Of a stretch of 64,000 nucleotides of DNA, positions 51,442 through 62,000 are shown in pieces. A model generated the notes under the pieces. It made no database searches. It saw nothing but the letters and a program-made list of their open reading frames with translations, and was not told where the DNA came from. Location of the stretch: assembly GCF_020882245.1 (NCBI RefSeq), contig NC_083598.1, forward strand, positions 66,315,858 through 66,379,857, written 5' to 3'. Every line of letters starts with the position of its first letter. The first letter of the stretch is position 1. The stretch comes from Rhopalosiphum padi. Lineage: Eukaryota > Arthropoda > Insecta > Hemiptera > Aphididae. The position numbers and the translations under genes are program-made.

Positions 51442-54400
51442 ACTGTAAGTGTATAAGTGCTCGAATTGGAGGGGAACGCGGGGAGACGAAGTTTCTCTTC
51501 TACTTTTTACCGAGATGGAGGGACGGTAGAAACTACGCCCGAAACAATTTTTTTTTAAATGTAGATTTAAATTGTTTACAATTTTAAATATTTTTTTTAA
51601 CTAAAATGTCTTTATAGTTTGTTTATATGATAACATCATCATCATAGTTATTAATTGCCTTTCAATAGTGAATGAATGTATGAAATGTATTGGGTGAATT
51701 TGAGAAAATTTAGTGCAGATCAATTCACATTCATTTACATGGATTATATTTAGAATTTGTATGTATGCAGCTAAAATTTAGTTTTTTTTTAAAAATTAGT
51801 CTTGTTGCGGGAGAGGGATGTGGGAGGCATAGTTCTTCGACCCCACAGTTTTTAAATCATTAGATTAAGCTTCTATACTTATGTTTTCCTGATTCGAGCA
51901 TTGTATATAACGCATATCGCATATGGAAAAAATAGTACGTATATAACCTATATACCTAGTTGTTATGAGATTATGAATAGTGAATTGTAAAAATTAATAA
52001 ACACATACTTTTTAAGAAACTTGACATGCATTATTGACATTTTTCCATCCATATAACCTTTCACAGTTGATGTATTATTTAAATCACTTTTATTATTTTG
52101 TGACTTTAAGTTAGTATTACATAAATAATAAATATTAGGACGGTTATATTTTAAATATTGTAAAACAAATTTGTAACTTTAAATATAATATAATATTTTA
52201 TAGTTAATTTATATAGCTATTAACAGTAATTAACAGTTTATTGCATATTTGCATATTGTAATACGCTATGCAATAATATTTTTTAAAGTTAATTATATAT
52301 ATTTTATTAAAGATGAAATATACTTTGAGATGACTCAAAACACGTATAATGTTGAACTGTTAAAAGAATACAATAAAAATAATAATGAATTAGAATTTAC
52401 AATGAAATGTATTATTATGTTTAATAAATTTAATTAAATCGTTCATAATAGTTTATCATGAAAGTGTCCTCCTTGGGTATCTGCAGATATAATATAATAT
52501 ATTAGGTATAGTTAGTTATATGGAAACTTTCAATTACCTTATAAAATTTTTTTTTTAACATATAAACAGCCAGAAATATAATTTAAAATAATAAAAATCA
52601 TAAATATTATTGGGTTCAGGAAGGAATATATTTACCATACATAAAACTAAGTTTGGAAATTAAAGGTATATAATATGAAAAGAATTATATAGCAGGTACC
52701 AAAAAAATGTAAAATAAATATAATCTTTTGATTTATTAATACAGATATTATACATTTTTTTTAATTATTAAATAAAAATAACATGGCATTTAAGAATGTA
52801 CTTAATTTTAAACTCTGAATACTTTTTTCAGGGAACTAAACCTAAAAGAATAAGGAGCCAACGTTATACTCCAGTAAATTATTTATTACATAATATTAGT
52901 CAAATAGTCATCTCAAAGTTTGTATCAGTCATCGGAACCTCTTCGCTTATATAACTGACCTACTGCACTAAATAAACGTTCCACGTGAGCTGAAGAAGGA
53001 GTTGCTGTATTAGATTGAATATACCTATAAGCATTTTTTTAAAACTATTGGAAAATCTATAGTGGAGTTTTAATATTGATGTTTGAAAAATAATTATTTG
53101 CAATAATTTGTATATCATTATTTTCAACATATTGGTTTCATTTTAAATAGGTTATAGGTAGGAGCATTGAGCATAATCCAAAACAGTAATGAGTAATGAC
53201 TAATGACTATCATTTGGTTATTCATGACGAAAATATTTTATTATAATATGTTCTTGAGAATTGTATGTTTGTGATTTGTACCTACTACACCTAACACCTA
53301 TATCAGAATATTACTTATTAGTATTTATTATTATTATTGTTATTACAATATGTCAATATGTCCGTATGCCGCGGTTTAGTATGTTACCTACATGTGTTTA
53401 ATTACATTTTTGATTTCCTATTTTAGTAAATGTTTATGTAATATGCACAATCAAACAATAATAATTTTAATATATTTATTACTTATTTATAAAATAACGA
53501 GACTTGGATTTGATTAAAAATAACTCGTTATTTATTAAGTATTTAAGTTTATATCAATAAAAATCAGTAAGGTTATAAACGTTAAGTTAATGAAAATTAA
53601 ATTTAAAAAAATTAAAATTAACTTAACTTTTAACTAACTTTAACTTTTTAACTCGTTTAATGCCCAAAGCTTGGACATTAGACGGTGGCGGTAATGATGA
53701 AAAGTAGCCGTAGGTTTCCATTTATATTACTATTGATTGTAGAATACATTATTATTAGGGCGTCCAGTAATTGGGCCACCATTAAATTTTTATAAAATAA
53801 TATTTAATACGTTTTATTGGGAGTTCAATCAAAAGTTTATTTTGAAATTAGAAGCGCAGGAACATTAAAAGCCAGGAAACGAATTTAAATTTGAAAAAGT
53901 TATAGGTAAGTAGATATTATTAATGAAACTAAGAAATACGAAGAAGGTAATTGAGATAGATTTGCATTTGTAAAATTTGTATCATATTATTTAAAAAAAA
54001 AAATAATAATCAATGGTATTGTATGATTGTCAAAATTGTCATAACCCTTTCAGTCCCTATATGTACATTACAATATGGGTTGTACGTTGTACCGGCGTCG
54101 TCACATGCGAGATTAGTATGTTTAGGATATTGTAATTACAAGCTGTATTAACAAGCTTAAGCTTCCTAATTCCTTACACGCACCTAAACGTAATATAATC
54201 GAAAAATATCCTATATTTTAACCTTTACGTATTATAAATAAAAAATATTCCTCTTTAATATTGGATTATTTGGATTTAAACGTAATATTATAACATAATA
54301 TTTCAAAATCGACAATGTAGAAATCAAAATTATTTATTATAAACTAACTCAAAAGTAAACTAAATCTATGCCAAAAATATACACATCTTATACTGGATAG

Positions 54401-55076
54401 GTATAAACGAACTATAGGTATCAACGAAAACTGAACGGTAATAGGAATTGAAATCCAAATAATGTTGTTTATACACTAAAATTTATTCGTTTTGAACACG
54501 AAAATTATTAAAAAAGAAAACAACATGAAGGTGTACATACCTGCAAGTATGTATATTAAAAAAATATTAGTTTTCAACACCCAACTTAAACGTATAAGTT
54601 TTACATAAAATAAACCACATATCCAAGTGTATTTTACATTAAATATAAGTGAAATATATCAGGTACCTATCATATGTTTTCTCTTGTAGTAAATTAATTA
54701 TTTACTCAAGCATAATAATATACAAATTTTCAATCTTAATATTTTTTTAGATTTTGAGCGAAGCAATGAATATTGATATTGAATGAATATTGATTTTGCA
54801 ATGATGTGTTTTTTTTAAAGTGACCTGATACAATAAGCACCCAATAAAATGCTTACATTTTTAACTTTGAAAATGGTTTTGGATAGCAAATTGGATCTAG
54901 TATATGTGCTTTGGAGAAGTAAAAATTAAAAATTAAGGAAAACGGTCACTTTTTAAGTTAACTTTTGACAAAATCGAATATTTTTGTGTAACTCGAAAAC
55001 GAATAACCGTGGATATTTGAAATTTTCACTAAATGTTTGTTATAATTTTCTATATACGATAACTCGATCAATTTTT
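51442..55076. other. Intergenic, 3' of ModSP-C
   Basis: It is AT-rich, with the paralog C 3' UTR at its start. A hAT transposase remnant lies at about 52905-53032 on the minus strand. The only other open frames are short and AT-rich (for example 52249-52437). Nothing else is recognised. Confidence 0.4.
52905..53032 (-). pseudogene. hAT transposase remnant (C-terminal dimerisation region)
   Basis: Read on the minus strand, the segment gives YIQSNTATPSSAHVERLFSA, then VGQLYKRRG. This is the conserved hAT-family C-terminal dimerisation motif (TPSSAxVERLFS). A frameshift then moves the continuation MTDTNFEMTI into another frame. No upstream catalytic part was found nearby. It is a fossil, but it shows that a hAT lineage able to mobilise the MITEs here existed in this genome. 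Confidence 0.75.
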
Positions 55077-55089
55077 AACATTTTTTTTT

Positions 55090-56916
55090 TTTATGCCGCC
55101 AATAACTGGCCCTAACAGATCCATGGCTATTTCTGATGATGAAAAAGCAAACCTTTTTGGCGAACATTTCTCTAACATTTTCAAACCTCATACTGATATA
55201 CATCCCAGCACTGAACACCTTGAAAGAATCAACTCATTTATAGACAGTCCCCTTCCAATGTCACTTCCAGCAAAACATACCTCACCAAGTGAAATCAAAT
55301 TTCTAATAAGTAAATTAAAAGAAAAAAAAGCACCCGGTTATGATCTTATTACCAACAAAATTCTAAATAATCTACCGAAAAAGACAATCATCCTTGTAAC
55401 TTACATATTTAATTCCATGTTACGGATTTCTTACATTCCATCGATATGGAAATTATCAACAATAATTGTTATTCCTAAGCCCAACAAACCCAAGAATGAA
55501 ATCACGTCTTATAGACCTATAAGCTTACTGCCTACTCTTGCCAAATTATTTGAAAAAATCATAAGATTAAGAATAAGACCAATACTCCAAACCTTCAACA
55601 TAATTCCACACTCCCAATTTGGCTTCAGAACGGGTCACTCCACTGTACACCAAATTCACAGACTAACTGATCAAATTTCATCTTCATTTGAAAAAAAGCA
55701 ATATTGCCCTGGAGTGTTTTTAGATGTAGCCCAGGCGTTCGACAGGGTATGGCACAAGGGTCTACTCTTTATACTCTTTAAATTAAAAATGTTCTTACCT
55801 GCCCCATACTTTTTGATAATATGTTCATATTTAGAAAACCGTACTTACGCAGTCCGGTATGGTAACTCTGTCTCGTCATTCTACCCAATTGAAGCAGGAG
55901 TTCCCCAAGGTAGTGACCTTTCTCCCGATTTATTTAATGTTTACATGGCTGATATTCCTAAAACCCCAAATACTGTTATAGCCACCTATGCTGACGACAC
56001 TGCAATTCTTTCACCTGGTATTGATCCTGTAGAAACTGTACATTTTTTACAAACACATTTAGACTTAATAGACAAATGGTCATCCATCTGGAAAATCAAA
56101 ATTAATCCTGACAAATCAATTTATGTTCCATTTACACTAAAAAAGTCCATACCCCTTCCTCTCTATTTTCAAGGAATACAAATCCCAATATCCTCAGAAG
56201 TAAAATACCTCGGTGTCCTAATTGACAAAAGACTGACCTGGGGTCCTCATATCAAGTCAAAAAGAAAAATCCTCAATAGTCGACTCCACTTACTTCGCCC
56301 AATTCTGAAATCAAAATTACCCTTCCACACAAAAATAATCATCTACAAATCCTTATTACGGCCTATCTGGGCTTATGCTATCCAAATTTGGGGATGCGCT
56401 AAACCATCTCAAATACGTACCCTCCAAGCCTTCCAATGTATCACTCTCCGAATTATCTCTTCCGCACCTTGGTATGTATCAAATTCCACACTCCAAAATG
56501 ACTTCAAAATAGAAACAGTAAATCAATTAGCCACAAAACACTATAAAAAATTTCACTCTAAATTACAATGTCACTTTAACCCTTTAATCGCTGAACTTGC
56601 TTCCAACTCACTTCCTAGTAACCCCCCACGCCGCCTAAAGAGAAATTGGTGTCGTGATCTATTGAATGATTGATGGTTCATTCCATTTAATTTAAATTTA
56701 ATTTATATCAAGTCAATAATTAATAAATAATTAAAATTAAAAAAATTAATTAAAAAAATTAAAATAACGTTGGGTCTATCACTGGATGGCCTCCCTCCTC
56801 ATGTGTTCATGTTGTAAATAAAATTGTATGTATGTGTGCTCAAATTTGCTTATTATGCCTTATTGTAGCATAGATTGTAAATATTCTAATAAAAAAATAA
56901 AAAAAAAAAAAAAAAA
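55090..56916 (+). mobile_element. 5'-truncated jockey-type non-LTR retrotransposon (LINE)
   Basis: The insertion carries a reverse transcriptase ORF, a 3' UTR of about 220 bp and a terminal A-rich tail (about 56891-56916). The flanks repeat aaca followed by nine T (55077-55089 and 56917-56929), consistent with a target-site duplication from target-primed insertion. The 5' end is missing: there is no ORF1 and no endonuclease domain, as is usual for LINE copies truncated during reverse transcription. Confidence 0.85.
55093..56673 (+). CDS. Jockey-type reverse transcriptase (ORF2 C-terminal part, uninterrupted)
   Basis: The 526 codons contain a complete reverse transcriptase domain. KKAPGYDLITNKIL opens the palm, then come SYRPISLLPTLAKLFEKI, HSQFGFRTGHST, FLDVAQAFDRVWH, GVPQGSDLSPDLFNVYMADI and the catalytic YADDTAI, then KYLGVLIDKRLTWGPHI. 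It ends with the jockey-like C-terminal region RPIWAYAIQIWGCAK ... RNWCRDLLND. It copies element RNA at a nicked target. There is no stop or frameshift, which suggests a fairly young insertion. The N-terminal apurinic endonuclease domain is absent, so this copy is not autonomous. The ATG at 55093 is fortuitous, at the truncation point. Confidence 0.9.
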   Translation: MPPITGPNRSMAISDDEKANLFGEHFSNIFKPHTDIHPSTEHLERINSFIDSPLPMSLPAKHTSPSEIKFLISKLKEKKAPGYDLITNKILNNLPKKTIILVTYIFNSMLRISYIPSIWKLSTIIVIPKPNKPKNEITSYRPISLLPTLAKLFEKIIRLRIRPILQTFNIIPHSQFGFRTGHSTVHQIHRLTDQISSSFEKKQYCPGVFLDVAQAFDRVWHKGLLFILFKLKMFLPAPYFLIICSYLENRTYAVRYGNSVSSFYPIEAGVPQGSDLSPDLFNVYMADIPKTPNTVIATYADDTAILSPGIDPVETVHFLQTHLDLIDKWSSIWKIKINPDKSIYVPFTLKKSIPLPLYFQGIQIPISSEVKYLGVLIDKRLTWGPHIKSKRKILNSRLHLLRPILKSKLPFHTKIIIYKSLLRPIWAYAIQIWGCAKPSQIRTLQAFQCITLRIISSAPWYVSNSTLQNDFKIETVNQLATKHYKKFHSKLQCHFNPLIAELASNSLPSNPPRRLKRNWCRDLLND

Positions 56917-56929
56917 AACATTTTTTTTT

Positions 56930-59072
56930 GTTATAAATTTATATTTAAAATTATTCGCTGGGTAAAAATGCTATAAAATTTATTACAAAGCACCTCATAA
57001 TTTCTTAATTTCTCAGTTAAAAATATCGAAAATTTAGTCACAATATTTTATTATAGGTAACCGTTAAGTTAAAATTTTGACTAAATTCGTCAAAATCTCA
57101 AAACTGTACAATTATTTAGTAGTTAGAAATTCAAAAACGTTTAGTTTTTATAAGTTTTTCAAGTTTTCAACCTATAGTCTGCTTTGTGAAAACTGGCGGC
57201 TAGCCACCGCCATACCCTAAACCTCACCCACCGTGTAGATACTGTAGATGTTGTTTTTCATTCTATTATGAGTTGTGACCATCTGTAGTATTGCGGTACG
57301 TGCGGCACGTAACTATTGGCGCTATATTTTTCCGGCGCGGATTCAGGGGGGGAGGCTATGGGTGCTCGGGCAACCCCTGTCGTCTAAGTCACCAACAAAA
57401 TAAAGTTATATTATTTATTTTTTAAAATAAAAATAATAATATCGGTGCTTTCCGTCATTGTTGTACAACTATGGTAGTTGGTTATCGATAATTAAATAGA
57501 AAGTAGAAAGGTATAACATTTTTTTTTTCCAGCACCCCCTGTTTATATTTTCTGGATCCGCGCCTGATTGTTTTGTTCATCAGAACTTAAAACTTTTACG
57601 TATATTATATTATTATGAATTTCACAATACTTAATGACATTTTTTATTTATTTTAAAATATTATCTATTTATACTGTTCTATGGTATTTACAGAAAGATG
57701 TTTTACATATTTCTTTACTGTAGTTTGAGGAATTAAAGATTAAGAAAGAGGTCTATAGATGTTTTAATTATGTCATTAATCCCATAAAATCAATTACAAT
57801 AGTATTATAAATATATTTAAAAAATAAAAATTAAATTTCTAGGATATAGATAACTATGACAAAAGTATAACAGGTAATTAAAAAGTTTTGAAAAATAAAT
57901 AGCATGTACAGAATTTTTTATCACAATTATAGAACTTTATAATGACAACATCATAATATTTATAATTAAATAGTGTACAATGTCATGTAATGAGAACTGT
58001 ACATAAGTAGTGCAAGTACTGCTTGGGCAGATATGGCAGAATGGGAATACATTGACATATTATTTCTATATTAGCTGATATGCTATATGCCTATATACAT
58101 TCAAATAAAAACATCATATATTTGATACTTGCTTAAAAGATTCAGAGGAAAAGGTACATTAAAAAATCCATCTAAAAGTGTTACGATAAGTGCATAACTA
58201 ACATAAATAGTTTACAATTCCCAATATGTTAGATTTGGGTTATACGAATCAAAGTAGCATATTGTACAAACACATTTATACAATAACGCTATGTCGTTCA
58301 AAATGGAATTGCGCTGTTTATTGTCTTCACCTCTGTGGTTTATATTTAAATTTATTACAGTTAAAAATGTTTAAATACATTTAATATTGTAATTATAGCC
58401 TATCAGTATTTATAATTTTTAATTATACATTGCAATGTAAGATTCAAAATATTTAGAAGTAAAATAAAAGTACACTTCTTTTAACACAAATAAGTCTTAT
58501 TAAAAATTCACATTTTTGTTCATAAGTTAATTAAGTAAAGTTTTATTAATATGTCAAAATATAATACCATACATTTTTTTAGAAAAATAATAAAGTATGA
58601 ATTTATATAAAAAAAATTTTAAAAAATAATTAAAGTAATGCTAAAAAAATATTGTATTTTGTTCTATAAGTATTTTAATGATACCTGAGTATCACATTAC
58701 ATCATCATACATGGTAAATTTCTAAATATTTCTTATTTAAATTTAATAAAAAAAATGTTTAATATAAATTAGCAAACATAAATTTCTTTGCTGGTTTTAA
58801 ACATGATAATATATATAAATATATATATATAATACACTATATGATTTCGCCATTGTTTTATTTTAAATAAGAATATTTTTCCTTGTTAAGGGGAAAACTT
58901 AATTGTATTACTCAGATAAAGTAACATGTAATTGCTTAGCAGTTGCGATTAAAACATTGCGTCCTTTTTGTTTGAAATTTGTTATTCTGTAATAAATATT
59001 GAGTTATTCCATAATTTATGTGAATATACATAATTATTGATTATTATGTAATTAAATACATTATATTATCTC
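56930..59072. other. Intergenic between the LINE and the minus-strand gene
   Basis: It contains a hAT-like MITE (57332-57566). The remainder is AT-rich with no gene seen. The part nearest 59072 is the 3' UTR side of the minus-strand gene. Confidence 0.4.
57332..57566. mobile_element. hAT-like MITE (GGCGCGGATCCAG type ends)
   Basis: The ends CCGGCGCGGATTCAG and CTGGATCCGCGCCTG are inverted repeats. The flanks atattttt and attgtttt agree at 6 of 8 positions. It is 235 bp and non-coding, with G- and C-tracts next to the ends. Confidence 0.65.
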
Positions 59073-62000
59073 TTACTCATTACTGAAGTTAGATGTTTCC
59101 AAAATAGATACGCCTCGATTAGCATTTGTATTATTTATAGTACAATTATCACCGAGCAGAGTTCTAGTTTTGTCATGCTCCATCAAATTTTTATAAAGCA
59201 GTTTTACAACTGGTTCCAGATCAATTGTTATTGTTTTACTTAATTGAAATGATAAAGTATATACATAAGATATTGCAGACAGCAATAAGACACAATCCTA
59301 TAATAAAATTAAAAACCGTTAATACAAATTCATAATAATACTAGAATATTTTTTATAAATTGAATTATTACATTTTTAAATACATCAGATGAGAATATTA
59401 CAACTGCATTAGATGAAAAATGTTTTCTTAATTTTGCATTGCTTAAAATCATTGCTGCTAACTGATAACTAGCAAATGGCATTTCGGTGAGGTGTTCATT
59501 TAAATCAATTTCATCGATCTAAAATAAAAAAAAAAAACATTTGATAATATAGAAACAATGTATATATTATTAATATAATTTATATTTATATAAATATTAA
59601 CAGGGCATATTATTTTTGAATCAGGTATTTTTCTGTTATCCTGACTACCACTGGTATAACTTCATTATCTAGACTATATGTGTTGACCATCGTCAGCACT
59701 GTTAAATGATAATATTAGTCGTATTTAACAGGCGTTCAGATTTATTATTTTAATTATAATTTAGTATTTATAATTATGAATTTTTGGAATTTACCGAATA
59801 GTGAAAAAGATGCTGTTGAATCCTTTCAAGAGAAAGGTTTACTTCCAAGACACCGTCAATGTAAAAATGGTCGTTAAAAAAAATTATACATCGGGAAAAA
59901 TGAAGTTTTTTGGAAATACAATATTAATAACTAATAAGGCATGTCAACATAAAAGAAATACGCGTATTGGTAATTGGTTTGAAAATAGTCGTTTGTATTT
60001 TTTAACAATACTTCATTTTATAAATTGTTGGAGTGTAGAAATGACCTCCATTAAATTTTATTAACAGCATTTGTATATAAAACACGGCATTATATTAATT
60101 ATATAAATGACAAATTCATGTTGGTCGAGACTTTGAGGAGGTAGTCGAGATAATGAAATTGAGACTCATGCGGTAGTCGGGATAACAGGAAAGTACTTCA
60201 AATCATTATTAATATGGTATTTTAGAACATGAAAAAGTAAACTGGATTTAATTAAGTACAACATTATTTAATAACATTGTTTAAAAACTCACTTCTCGAA
60301 TTTGATTAGCAATAATATTCATTATAGTTTCAATGAGTGTCATAAAAACTTGATTAAATTCCACTGTATTAATTTTATAAATTTCCAAAATCTGCATAAT
60401 TAAGTTATTACGAAAAGTTTTTGGATCCTAAAAATGATTAAATACATTAAATACTCAGTTAGTAATTTAAAACAGTTTAAATTAAAAATGATTTTTAACA
60501 TACAATTCATTTTAAATATAAATATAATAGTTATACTTAATATACTGCTATAGCAGTGTAAATAGTGTAATAATTTTAAATACATAAATTTATGTTGTAG
60601 TAAGAACTTATAGTAACTAAGGGAGTTAGTAAAAACCCAATTTTACTGATAGTAAAAACTCAATTTATTTTATTATCATCTAGTTTTTATGTCTCATTTC
60701 TCAGTTAGAGATATTAATTTTAAATGATTTTTAATACTAGTTTTTATAGTATTAATATCATTTTACATCAAATAGTAATTTAGCTTTAGTATGTGTATTT
60801 AAACAATTTATAAAAAAAATATATTCAGTTTTTATTAATTAAACATGGTGCACTGTTGTCATATTAAAATTGTATACTATGTTATTTTATTTATAGTTAC
60901 ATAATCAGCTAGATATTTTTTAGACAATAACAATGAAAATCTTGTTTCATGTGATAAATGAAGATAATATGTATGATTAATTGAGTTCTTGCCGCAATCT
61001 TAAGTTACAAATAGCTATTAGTTATTACTAGAATTTATAGTTTTTACTGCAACATAAATAAGAATAAATATATTAATTGTAATATCATATGGTTTTTATT
61101 TGGGTGCAAAAATCTATAATTTGTCATAAATAAAATATACAATTAAATAGTTAAGGTATTAATGAATAGCAGCTTTTATTAAATAATCAAGATATTTCTT
61201 CTTTTGTTTCATTTTTCCTAATAAAATATTTAAAATAACTCACCCCAATAACACTAATAAAACGATCTGCATTAAACTTAGATTCACTGAGAACTGATAT
61301 AATACTACAGACACAATTTGTCAGTAATGATGTATCATTGAAAAGATTATCCATGTATTTTAAATAGTTAAAATATTTTGAGACATGTGCTAAAGTTGCA
61401 ATCATTGATGTTAAAAGCCAAGGACCTAAATAATCTAAACATCAAAAAATAATTTTGTATATCATTTAAGTCATATTCAAATAAATAAATATGTTTTTAC
61501 AAAAAATAAATGTATATTGTATATAATATCAACTTACTATGCAAGACAGTAGCACAAAATGTAATATAATCATCCAGATATGTTGTATTCACAAAAGTCA
61601 TTAAACACATATTTAATGTTATTTTATTAACAATTTCTATTATTTTAACAGCAAATTTAATGGTAGCTTCATCTTTATGGTGTAAATCAGAAATAAGAAG
61701 ATTGCTGGAATTTTAATTAATTTAATTAATTATTGATTTGTGTTTAATAGTTTAACTTATTATTATCAATACTAACTTTGTGACCCAATCTAAAATAGAA
61801 GTTTGATACTTTATAATTTCATCAACGTCTTTTTCTTGACTATGATAAATTATATGTAATCGATTATGTAATAAAAATAACTCAATTAAAACTTCATCTG
61901 ATAATAAGTTACTTAAAACATTATCTGAAGATATTCGGTTTTCAATTGCTGCCTAGATAATAAAAATACATAAATAAATAAAAACTATACATGTATTAGT

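Noticed and set aside
59801..60064. An independent 87-codon gene
   Set aside because: It matches the second frame of a frameshifted ISXO2-like transposase within inverted ends, so it is part of a transposon fossil.
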